A stretch of 47,388 nt of DNA from JAJAZB01 sp964244295. GTDB lineage: Bacteria; Bacteroidota; Bacteroidia; Cytophagales; Spirosomataceae. Position 1 is the stretch's first letter. The number at the start of each line of letters is the position of its first letter. Below the pieces are notes generated by a model, which saw only the letters and a program-made list of their open reading frames with translations, was not told the DNA's origin and searched no databases. Shown here one piece after another: positions 23,802-30,607 of this stretch. The stretch is taken from contig CAXTIG010000049.1 of the NCBI GenBank assembly GCA_964244295.1, positions 1-47,388 on the forward strand. The letters run 5' to 3'. A program made the translations under genes and the position numbers.

Positions 23802-24881
23802 TTACTTGCAATACCGCCGCACGTACCGCGCCGCCGTTTTGTCGCCCAGGGCGGCGAGGTAGCGCCACTCGGCGCAGGCGTTGTCCAACTGCCCGAGTTG
23901 GTAGTAGGTGGCGGCCCGATTGAGGCGGATGCTCAGGTTGCCGGGTTCGAGGGCCAGGGCCTGGTTGAAGGTGGTCAGGGCCTCGGCGTAGCGCTTGCGC
24001 TGAAAGGCGCGCAGGGCTTCCTGCACCAAGTCTTTCGCTTTCAGTTGCTGGATTTCCGCCAGCGTCAGGGGGCGGTCTTCGGGCAGGCCGTAGGGAAATT
24101 CGTAGTTGACTTGCACGCGGGCGGGTCGGCTGTTGGCGGTGGCGGGGGTCCAGAGGGCGCTGGTAGCCCGCATGGCCCGGAGCAGGGCCTCGTTGTAGCG
24201 CGGGTCGGTGCTTTCCACGATGGTCGGGTTCTCGACCTTGCCCGTTTTCGAAACCATGAAACTCACCCGGAAGCGGTCGCGCTTGGGTTTGCCCTGCTGC
24301 CGGAAGGCGTCTTCGATGAATTCGTAGGAGTTTTGGTAAGAGTCGAAAAACGTTTCGTTGCTGCCCCGGCCCTGGAATTTGGGAAACACGTACTCGTTCA
24401 TCACGTAAAACGTATCGCCGTCGAAGCGCAGGTTGGGCACGACGTACTTCCGAAACATGTAGTTTTCGTAGCTGCCTTCCGAACGGGCCAGGTAAATTTT
24501 GAGGCGCCCCCCCACGGCATCCGTAGAAATTTCAGTAACGGTCAGTTCCACCGGCGAGAGTTTCTCGATTTGGTAGGCCGTGCCGCCGCCGGTGCGGATG
24601 CGCTGCCCGTCGGTGGTGTAGGTGACGCTGGTTTTGCGACCCTGGGTGTAGAGCGTCAGCCGTTTGGCGTCGAAGACGAACACGAGGTCGCTTTTCTGTA
24701 CTTCGTCGTCGCTCATCACCGCTGCGCCGCCGCGCCCTTCCACGCGTTTAGCCACCCAGGTGCCCGCGAGTGATCCCGTTGGTGCAGCCGGTGTGGTGCC
24801 CGTGCGGGCCGTGACTTCGTCCTGGGCCGAAGCCAGCCAGGGCAACCCACTGAGCAACAACAGAACGGCAAAAATTTTCAT
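23802..24881 (-). CDS. exported protein with TonB C-terminal-like domain and TPRs
   Basis: Protein of 359 residues from the ATG before KIFAVLLLLSGLPWLASAQ, a cleavable signal peptide (an ATG four codons upstream is also possible). Residues about 25-140 form a lipocalin-like or META-type beta region (GTWVAKRVEGRGG...LVFVFDAKRLTLYTQGRK). Residues about 190-265 resemble the TonB C-terminal domain (RFRVSFMVSKTGKVENPTIVESTDPRYNEALLRAMRAT). The end holds tetratricopeptide repeats (ALRAFQRKRYAEALTTFNQALALEPGNLSIRLNRAATYYQLGQ). It has no anchoring N-terminal helix of the TonB type, so it is a periplasmic relative rather than a standard energy transducer. Confidence 0.82.
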   Translation of the reverse strand: MKIFAVLLLLSGLPWLASAQDEVTARTGTTPAAPTGSLAGTWVAKRVEGRGGAAVMSDDEVQKSDLVFVFDAKRLTLYTQGRKTSVTYTTDGQRIRTGGGTAYQIEKLSPVELTVTEISTDAVGGRLKIYLARSEGSYENYMFRKYVVPNLRFDGDTFYVMNEYVFPKFQGRGSNETFFDSYQNSYEFIEDAFRQQGKPKRDRFRVSFMVSKTGKVENPTIVESTDPRYNEALLRAMRATSALWTPATANSRPARVQVNYEFPYGLPEDRPLTLAEIQQLKAKDLVQEALRAFQRKRYAEALTTFNQALALEPGNLSIRLNRAATYYQLGQLDNACAEWRYLAALGDKTAARYVRRYCK

Positions 24882-24970
24882 GGAGAAGGGCAAGCGGAAA
24901 GCGATGTTGAGGCCGACAAATTACGGATTCCGGGGTATAACGAAAATTTGTTAACAGAAATTAACGAGCC

Positions 24971-25080
24971 AGGTGGCTCCGACCTCTGGTCGGAGTTCGA
25001 CCGAGGTCGAAATGTGTTCGCTTATTCCTGACGCGACGTTTCGACCTGCGGTCGAACTCCGACCAGAGGTCGGAGCCACT
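24971..25080. repeat. inverted repeat, GGTGGCTCCGAC family (copy 2)
   Basis: The left arm 24971-25011 and right arm 25039-25080 pair over about 40 bases with a few differences (core GGTGGCTCCGACCTCTGGTC). The right end is the first base of the stop codon of the S9 peptidase gene. Confidence 0.88.
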
Positions 25081-27842
25081 TATTTTTCCCGCACCACCCT
25101 AAACCCGATGTTCGCCCGTTCGGTTTGCGGCGGCTCGTTGGCCGGGTCGGCGAAGTCGTAGGCGCTGAAGCCGTAGGTGCCGGGGCTGCCGTCGGCTTTG
25201 GTGTACCACTCGGCTACGTTGCCGCCCAGGTCGTAGAGGTCGGCCTCGCCCACCTGCACGGCGGCGAAGGAGCCAACGGGTTTGAGCAGCGTGGTTTTCA
25301 GGCCAGCCAGTTTTTCTTTCAAAACGGGTACTTCGTCGAGCGTCAGCGCGTAGCCCGCCCAGTGGTTGAGGGTGTTTTCTTTGGCGGCCACGGCTTTGCC
25401 TTTGTCGTGGAGCGCTTTCGCTTCGCGGGCGTTGGGAAGGCGGTAGGTCTGGCCGGTTTTTTGGGAAAGCCATTGGCAGTAGGCCTGGGCTTGTTCGTAG
25501 GAAATGTTACTGGCAGGCTGGTCGGCTGAGGCGAATACGTTTACCAACGGAAAACGCTTGTCTTCCTTCTGGCTTTCCCGAAAATCCCCCCACTGCCGCC
25601 GGGTGACTTCGTAGCGCCCAATGGCAATGCTGTCTTTTTTGATCGAAACTACCTCCGCTCCGACGCGAGTGATGCCGTTCTCGTCCCGACCCAACGGCAT
25701 CCCGACGGCTCCCGTCGCCACACCCGCGCTTTTCTCCCGCTCCAGCAGCACCGCCAGCGGCGAATCCTTTTTAAACGCCTCGTTGAGCGTGTCCCGTTTC
25801 CCGAAAAGGTATTTGTCGAACCAGGCGATCTCCTCCTTCATTTTCCGCAGTTGGTGGGTCACTTTCTGCAAGCTGTGCGGCTGGCCCGGAAACCAGAGGA
25901 AGCGCACGGGGGCCTTGCCGATTTGCTGGAGCGCCCGGTAATATTCCCAGCCCTGGTCGCGGGGCACCTGCCGGTCTTCGCTGCCGTGGAAAATAATCGT
26001 CGGCGTTTTGACCCGCTCCAACTCGAAGAGCGGCGATTTACTGATGTACACCTCGTTGTAGGTTTTGCCGCCCACGTTGTCCCAGGGTGCCCCGCCGAAG
26101 TAATGCTGGTCGAAGGTGACGCCAAACTGACAGGTGCCGAAGTCGGAGGTCCAGTTGACGTCGCCCGCCCCTGGGGCGGCGACTTTAAACAGCTCCGGGT
26201 AGCGCACGGTGAGCATGGTGGTCAGGATGGCCCCGTTGCTCCAGCCCTGCACACCCATCGAATCGCGGTCGACGAGGCCCTTCGCGATGAGCGTTTCCAC
26301 GCCCTTCGTGATGTCTTCGAGTTCGGGGTCGTAGTAATTTTTAGCGATGGATTCCACGAAGGCTTGCCCGTGGTTGCTCGACCCGTGGTAGTTGGGTTTC
26401 AGCACGAAGGCCCCTTTTTGGGCCATGAGGTTGGGAAAAGAAGCCCAGGATTCATCCCAGTCGTCGCCGTCGTAGCCCGCCGGACCGCCGTGAATGCTCA
26501 GCACGAGCGGGTACGCCCGGCCCGGCTGGTAGGCCGTCGGGTAGTAAAGAATGCCCGTCACTTCCTCGCCCTGCCAGCCTTTCCAGCGCAGCACCTCGGT
26601 TTTGGCGATTTTTTTTGCCGAAAACCCACCGTTCAGTTTCACCAATTCGCCCTGCGAAACAAGCGAAACCGTGCCTTTTTTGGCATCCGCCAGCAAGCGC
26701 CCGACGTGGACTTGCGGTGGCGTGGAGGCCGTGGCGTAATCGAAAAGCGCGGTGGAGTAGTCCTGGGAAAGCAGGATGGGAGACACGCGTTCGGCCATCG
26801 CAGCGGGTACCGACACGGGTTTCACCGTCCAGCGTTCAGCGTCCTTCGCTTTTTCGACCAGCGCCAGTTTGTTGGTCGGGCCGTTGGCGAGGCTCACCAG
26901 CAGGCCGTTACCCACGCGCAACGTGGTGCCCGAAAGGCCCCAGTCGTGGGCCAGCGGCACGGGCGTAACCCGGCGCGTGGCGAGGTTGAAGTAGCGCAGG
27001 GTGCGCACCCCGGCCCCGTTCCAGAGGCTGTCGTTGGTTTGGTTGGTCGAAAAATAAAACCCGGCGTGGTCATCGGTGAAGACGAAACTGCCTGGGGCCT
27101 GCTGGTTGGCGAGAATGACCGCATTCGTTCCGGCCTTCAAATCCCAGAGCCGGATTTCGGGCCGGGGCTGGCCGTCGGCCCCGTAGTGCGGCGAGCGGGT
27201 GTGGGTGCTCAACACCCAGGCCCCGTCGCGGGAAACGGCGTAGCCCGCCACCGGGAAGCGGCTGTCGGCGGTGACCCGCCGGAGGTCTTTCGATTTCAGG
27301 TCGAGGGCAAACAGGCGCCGGGGTTTGAAGTGGGCCGTGTCTTCGATCACCTGCACGTCGTCCTTGCGGTCTTCGGCTTCTTTTTCGTACAAACTTTTCC
27401 CTTCCTCGGCCACCAGCAGCAGGGTCGAATCGTTGAGCCAGGCGGGGTTGGCGGGGGTATTTTCAAAGGTTTTCACCTCGTAGGCTTCGCCGCCCGCCGG
27501 GGCGATGGCCCAGAGTTTCTTGCCCTTGTCGCGGGCCGAGAGGAAATAAATCAGCTTGCCGTCGCGGCTGAAAAGCGGGCTGCGGTCGGCCTCGTCGCCC
27601 CGCGTGAGTTGGAGCGTGACGAATTTTCCTTTCTCTTTTTGGTCGAGGCGGGTCAGGAAGAGTTTGGTGACGAAGGCGTCTTTTTCCTTGTTGGCCGTGC
27701 GCTTGGTCCAGACGACGGTTTTGCCATCGGGCGAGAGGTCGAAGGCGGTGGCGGCTTCGGCGTTGACGATGTCTTCGGGCGTCCACTGGGCGTGGGCGGT
27801 CAGGCTGGCGAGGGTCAGCAGGAGGGGGAAAAGGTGGCGCAT
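25080..27842 (-). CDS. S9 prolyl-oligopeptidase-like protease fused to FGE-like domain
   Basis: Protein of 920 residues with a signal peptide (MRHLFPLLLTLASLTAHAQ). Residues about 25-420 form the beta-propeller of S9 peptidases (repeated AFDLSPDGKTVVWTK-like blades). Residues about 440-690 are the alpha/beta-hydrolase domain with nucleophile Ser535 in GWSNGA, Asp623 in SEDRQV and His656 in GQPHSL, so an active serine peptidase is expected. After about residue 715 a C-terminal domain of some 200 residues looks like the sulfatase-modifying-factor/FGE fold (IGRYEVTRRQWGDF, ISYEQAQAYCQWLSQKTGQTYRLPNAREAKAL, DLGGNVAEWY, ANIGFRVV). It lacks the usual FGE active-site Cys near its end, so a binding role is more likely. 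Periplasmic or surface peptide degradation is inferred. Confidence 0.9.
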   Translation of the reverse strand: MRHLFPLLLTLASLTAHAQWTPEDIVNAEAATAFDLSPDGKTVVWTKRTANKEKDAFVTKLFLTRLDQKEKGKFVTLQLTRGDEADRSPLFSRDGKLIYFLSARDKGKKLWAIAPAGGEAYEVKTFENTPANPAWLNDSTLLLVAEEGKSLYEKEAEDRKDDVQVIEDTAHFKPRRLFALDLKSKDLRRVTADSRFPVAGYAVSRDGAWVLSTHTRSPHYGADGQPRPEIRLWDLKAGTNAVILANQQAPGSFVFTDDHAGFYFSTNQTNDSLWNGAGVRTLRYFNLATRRVTPVPLAHDWGLSGTTLRVGNGLLVSLANGPTNKLALVEKAKDAERWTVKPVSVPAAMAERVSPILLSQDYSTALFDYATASTPPQVHVGRLLADAKKGTVSLVSQGELVKLNGGFSAKKIAKTEVLRWKGWQGEEVTGILYYPTAYQPGRAYPLVLSIHGGPAGYDGDDWDESWASFPNLMAQKGAFVLKPNYHGSSNHGQAFVESIAKNYYDPELEDITKGVETLIAKGLVDRDSMGVQGWSNGAILTTMLTVRYPELFKVAAPGAGDVNWTSDFGTCQFGVTFDQHYFGGAPWDNVGGKTYNEVYISKSPLFELERVKTPTIIFHGSEDRQVPRDQGWEYYRALQQIGKAPVRFLWFPGQPHSLQKVTHQLRKMKEEIAWFDKYLFGKRDTLNEAFKKDSPLAVLLEREKSAGVATGAVGMPLGRDENGITRVGAEVVSIKKDSIAIGRYEVTRRQWGDFRESQKEDKRFPLVNVFASADQPASNISYEQAQAYCQWLSQKTGQTYRLPNAREAKALHDKGKAVAAKENTLNHWAGYALTLDEVPVLKEKLAGLKTTLLKPVGSFAAVQVGEADLYDLGGNVAEWYTKADGSPGTYGFSAYDFADPANEPPQTERANIGFRVVREK

Positions 27843-27888
27843 GGGGGGAGCGATGTTGGGAGGAAGAGCAAGATACGAAAGATTGCCC

Positions 27889-27922
27889 AGCGGTCGGACG
27901 GCTTTTTTGCCGTCCGACCGCT
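27889..27922. repeat. REP-like hairpin, left of the RAYT gene
   Basis: Perfect 14-bp stem AGCGGTCGGACGGC (27889-27902) with its complement (27909-27922) and a six-base T loop. It lies 20 bases beyond the RAYT stop codon. The same stem, in inverted orientation judged by the loop, is at 28593-28626. Confidence 0.92.
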
Positions 27923-27942
27923 AAAAAACAGCGATGAATCAA

Positions 27943-28503
27943 TCAGAATAGGAGTGCAAAATAGTCGTCGCGCAGCACCTGATGGGATGTTTCGTAAAAA
28001 TGAAGGTGGTTTTCGGGCAAATCGAGTAACAGCCGTGTTCTTGATTGATTGCAAATTGTTCCGTTGCGAAATCCGCAATAATCTTTAAACGAACTGAACG
28101 GCCAGTTTTCCATCTGACGGACTAACCCAGCCCGCAATGGGTTTTGGTGTAAGTAGTGGAAACAGGTCAGGGCGTGCTCTGGCTCAACGAGGCATTTCGC
28201 CTTCGTGTGTTGCTGAAACAGGGACCCGGTTCGCTTCTCCTGCTTATTGATCGCCTGCGTGTACGAACTCAACAGGCGCTGAATACCGGCATTCAGCGCC
28301 TGTTCTTCTAAGTCGGGTTTCGTTTCAAGCATCAGATGGAAGTGGTTTGGCATCAGACAATACGCCAGCAGATCAGCGTGGGGAAGCACGTAGTCCCTGA
28401 TTTTCTTCAAAAAGAAAAGGTAGTTGGCGTAGCTGAAAAAGAGGAGTTGTTGGTTATTTCCCCGATTGTAGCTGTGATAGAGGGAGTTGGGCGCGAATTG
28501 CAT
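27943..28503 (-). CDS. REP-associated tyrosine transposase (RAYT), Y1/HUH family
   Basis: Protein of 186 residues of the single-domain HUH endonuclease group related to IS200/IS605 transposases. The start LYHSYNRGNNQ matches the RAYT N-terminus, the HUH pair is in CLMPNHFHLML (His54, His56), the catalytic Tyr is Tyr81 in LLSSYTQAINKQEKRTGSLFQQ, and FHYLHQNPLRAGLV follows as in RAYTs. The family binds and nicks REP hairpins. Here two identical 14-bp-stem hairpins flank the gene at 27889-27922 and 28593-28626 in inverted orientation. The gene is visibly more A+T rich than its neighbours. All key residues are present, so it may be active, with no transposon ends beyond the hairpins. Confidence 0.93.
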   Translation of the reverse strand: MQFAPNSLYHSYNRGNNQQLLFFSYANYLFFLKKIRDYVLPHADLLAYCLMPNHFHLMLETKPDLEEQALNAGIQRLLSSYTQAINKQEKRTGSLFQQHTKAKCLVEPEHALTCFHYLHQNPLRAGLVRQMENWPFSSFKDYCGFRNGTICNQSRTRLLLDLPENHLHFYETSHQVLRDDYFALLF

Positions 28504-28592
28504 AAGAGGAGGCCAACGGCTTTGCTGCCATTTGCCGCCTCTAAAAAACAGCAGTTGGTCTGTTCTACCAAACCGGTTGATAGTTGGTGGTT
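28504..28592 (-). other. RAYT upstream leader with imperfect hairpin
   Basis: This 89-base gap contains an imperfect stem AGAGGAGGC (28505-28513) / GCCGCCTCT (28533-28541) immediately before the RAYT start on the minus strand. The 12-base string CTAAAAAACAGC at 28541-28552 is repeated directly at 27921-27932, just outside the left hairpin. It could be a boundary remnant. Confidence 0.5.
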
Positions 28593-28626
28593 AGCGGTCG
28601 GACGGCGAAAAAGCCGTCCGACCGCT
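28593..28626. repeat. REP-like hairpin, right of the RAYT gene
   Basis: Perfect 14-bp stem AGCGGTCGGACGGC (28593-28606) with its complement (28613-28626) and loop GAAAAA. It ends 3 bases before the stop codon of the next minus-strand gene (28630). Confidence 0.92.
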
Positions 28627-28629
28627 GGG

Positions 28630-30528
28630 CTACTCCTTCCTTACCAGCACCACCTGCGCCCGGTCGGCTTTGGCGATTTTCCGGCAAAAATCGGCGTAGG
28701 CGGCGTAGTCGGCGGGTGGGTAGGTGGCCCGGTGGCGGAGCATCCGGCGGGTGTAGGTCAGGGTGCCGTCGGCCACGCGCACGGCGGCTTCGTAGCTGCC
28801 AAACTTCGAGTCGATCCGCAGGGGGTCGGGCTGAAATTCCACCCCCAACCCCGCCGGTAATTTCACCGTAACCGTGTCGGTATCGACGAAACCCAGGTCA
28901 ATTTCAAATTCGGTCGTTCGAGCGGTCGGCGCAGGGATGGTGTTCCAGACCGAGAGCAGGTTGAGCGTCAGAAACAAGCGCGAACCGCTGCGCGAGGCGC
29001 ACTTCCGGATCGTCAGCGCGAGGGTTTCCGTTACCGAAGCCAGGCGCTCGGCATCGTCCTGAAGCGCGAAGGCGGTCAGGTCGAAACTCGGCACGGCGAT
29101 GTGTTTGTACAGCCATTGGCGCTGATCGTCGCTGCCAAGCTGGTGCTTCACCATCCGGCGCGTGTCCTGTTGCTGCCCGGTGTAGCGGGTGATTACCTCG
29201 GCGCTGGCGTCGCCTTCGGGCGAGAGCGTGAGGCGAACGCGGCGGTGCTGGGCGTTGTCGAGGGCGGCGTAGCGGGGCGTTTGCACCAGTTTTCCCCCTT
29301 CGGGCGTGACGAGCAACGCGTGGCGGTTGCCGGTGAAACCACCCGCGTAGCCCGTCGGCGTGTTCTGGCTGGTGCATTCGAGCCAGAGGGTGTCTTTCGG
29401 CAGCGGTACGCAAAGCACCATGTGGTTGAACTGCACCGCCGGAAAATCGGGCAGCACGTCGGGGGCGTCGTCACCGGCGCGGATCACGGCCAGGTGCGAG
29501 GGGATGCCGATGCTTTTCAACATCGCTTTGGTGTAGTTGGAAAGCGCCTTGCAATCGCCGTAGCCGGTTTGGGCCACGGTCGTTGCCGGGAAGGTCTGCC
29601 AGCCGCCGATGCCCAACTGGATGCTGATGTAGCGGGTGTTTTGCTGCAAAAATTCGTACACTTTCCGCACTTTGGCCGCCGGGTCGGTCAGGCCCGCCGT
29701 GAGGGTTTGCAGCCGCTGGCGGAGGGTTTCGGGCAGGTCGTCGCGGTCTTTGTTGAGGGTGTACAGAAACTGACCCAATTCCTGCCAGGAGCGCAGCGTT
29801 CCCGCGTATCCGTCCACTTCAAACGCGCTCGGGGCGGTGAGTACCCCCGGCCCCAGGGCGGCGTAGGCTGGACGCAGGGCCTCCTTCTCGCTGGCGGGCA
29901 GCGCGTTTACGGTCCAGTGGTAGCGGCGTTCGGTGGCACTGCTGTCGGTTTTTACCGCCGCGACGCCGTTCAATTCGCGGAATCGCAGGGGCAGGTTAAG
30001 CGGCACCACCACCCGGAAATCGCTGCGTTCGAGGGCCAGATCTTTTTCGGTTTGGGGAAACCAGCGGGGGTAAAAAAGCAGGTTGCTCGTACTGGTTTCG
30101 TAGTCGAATTCGACCGTAAACGGGTAGCTGGCGTAACGAAACTGCCCGACTTTCATCCGGTTATCCTCGAAAAGCGATCCTTCCGACACGGCGCTGAGGT
30201 CCTGAATATCGGCTTTTTTCAAGCGTTTCAGTTCCTGGCCGTTGGCGTCGTAGAGGTGCGCCTCGAAGGCCGTCACTTTCGTGAGTTTATCGTACCCTAC
30301 CGCCTGGGTGGCGTGGTCTTGCCCGGATTCGTCGAGGATGGTAATCGCGAGGTGAACCCGCTCGGTGGCGCGTCCCGCCGATTTGACCGTAAACGTGGTT
30401 TCGTGCTGGCGCACCACCGCGTGGGCACCCGCCCGCAAAGCCGCCGGAATGGCACTGGCGGCGTATTCGGGCTTGTCGTCGGCGGCGAGGGAGGGGAGGG
30501 CGAGGAGGGTGAGAAGTAAAAACTTCAT
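28630..30528 (-). CDS. DUF3857/transglutaminase-like exported protein (paralogue 1)
   Basis: Protein of 632 residues with a signal peptide (KFLLLTLLALPSLAAD). The N-terminal DUF3857 domain covers about 20-230 (THQETTF-like start, HLAITILDESGQDHATQ). The following transglutaminase-like core carries a Cys in QTGYGDCKALSNYTKAML, a His in FNHMVLCV, and Glu rather than Asp in LWLECTSQNT. A C-terminal DUF3858-like beta region ends RKIAKADRAQVVLVRKE. Of the three neighbouring paralogues this is the only one that keeps the catalytic Cys and His. Substrate unknown; export to the periplasm or surface is expected. Neighbours are separated by repeats, not by tight operon spacing. Confidence 0.88.
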   Translation of the reverse strand: MKFLLLTLLALPSLAADDKPEYAASAIPAALRAGAHAVVRQHETTFTVKSAGRATERVHLAITILDESGQDHATQAVGYDKLTKVTAFEAHLYDANGQELKRLKKADIQDLSAVSEGSLFEDNRMKVGQFRYASYPFTVEFDYETSTSNLLFYPRWFPQTEKDLALERSDFRVVVPLNLPLRFRELNGVAAVKTDSSATERRYHWTVNALPASEKEALRPAYAALGPGVLTAPSAFEVDGYAGTLRSWQELGQFLYTLNKDRDDLPETLRQRLQTLTAGLTDPAAKVRKVYEFLQQNTRYISIQLGIGGWQTFPATTVAQTGYGDCKALSNYTKAMLKSIGIPSHLAVIRAGDDAPDVLPDFPAVQFNHMVLCVPLPKDTLWLECTSQNTPTGYAGGFTGNRHALLVTPEGGKLVQTPRYAALDNAQHRRVRLTLSPEGDASAEVITRYTGQQQDTRRMVKHQLGSDDQRQWLYKHIAVPSFDLTAFALQDDAERLASVTETLALTIRKCASRSGSRLFLTLNLLSVWNTIPAPTARTTEFEIDLGFVDTDTVTVKLPAGLGVEFQPDPLRIDSKFGSYEAAVRVADGTLTYTRRMLRHRATYPPADYAAYADFCRKIAKADRAQVVLVRKE

Positions 30529-30555
30529 GGAGGCGGGTTAGAAGAGGATAGAGTG

Positions 30556-30607
30556 GAGAGTAGAGAGGATAGAGAAAGGCATTTTTTTCTCTCATCTCTC
30601 TACTCTT
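30556..30607. repeat. inverted repeat of GAGAGTAGAGAGGATAGAG units (copy 1)
   Basis: GAGAGTAGAGAGGATAGAGA (30556 on) pairs imperfectly with the CT-rich strand at 30586-30607. The right arm contains the stop codon (30600-30602) of the next gene. A better-conserved copy of the same family is at 32554-32632. Confidence 0.8.

Noticed and set aside
25851..28088. 745-codon open frame on the plus strand opposite the S9 peptidase gene
   Set aside because: It is a mirror of the high-GC codon pattern of the S9 gene; the translation is rich in Gly, Arg, Val and His with no family motif, and it would run through the REP hairpin.
27943..28503. Full IS200/IS605 insertion sequence
   Set aside because: There is no accessory tnpB/IscB gene, and the hairpins are identical and inverted as in REP/RAYT systems, not the different left and right ends of IS200.
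29101..30519. 472-codon open frame on the plus strand opposite DUF3857 paralogue 1
   Set aside because: Antisense shadow of a well-supported gene; no domain, signal or start context of its own.
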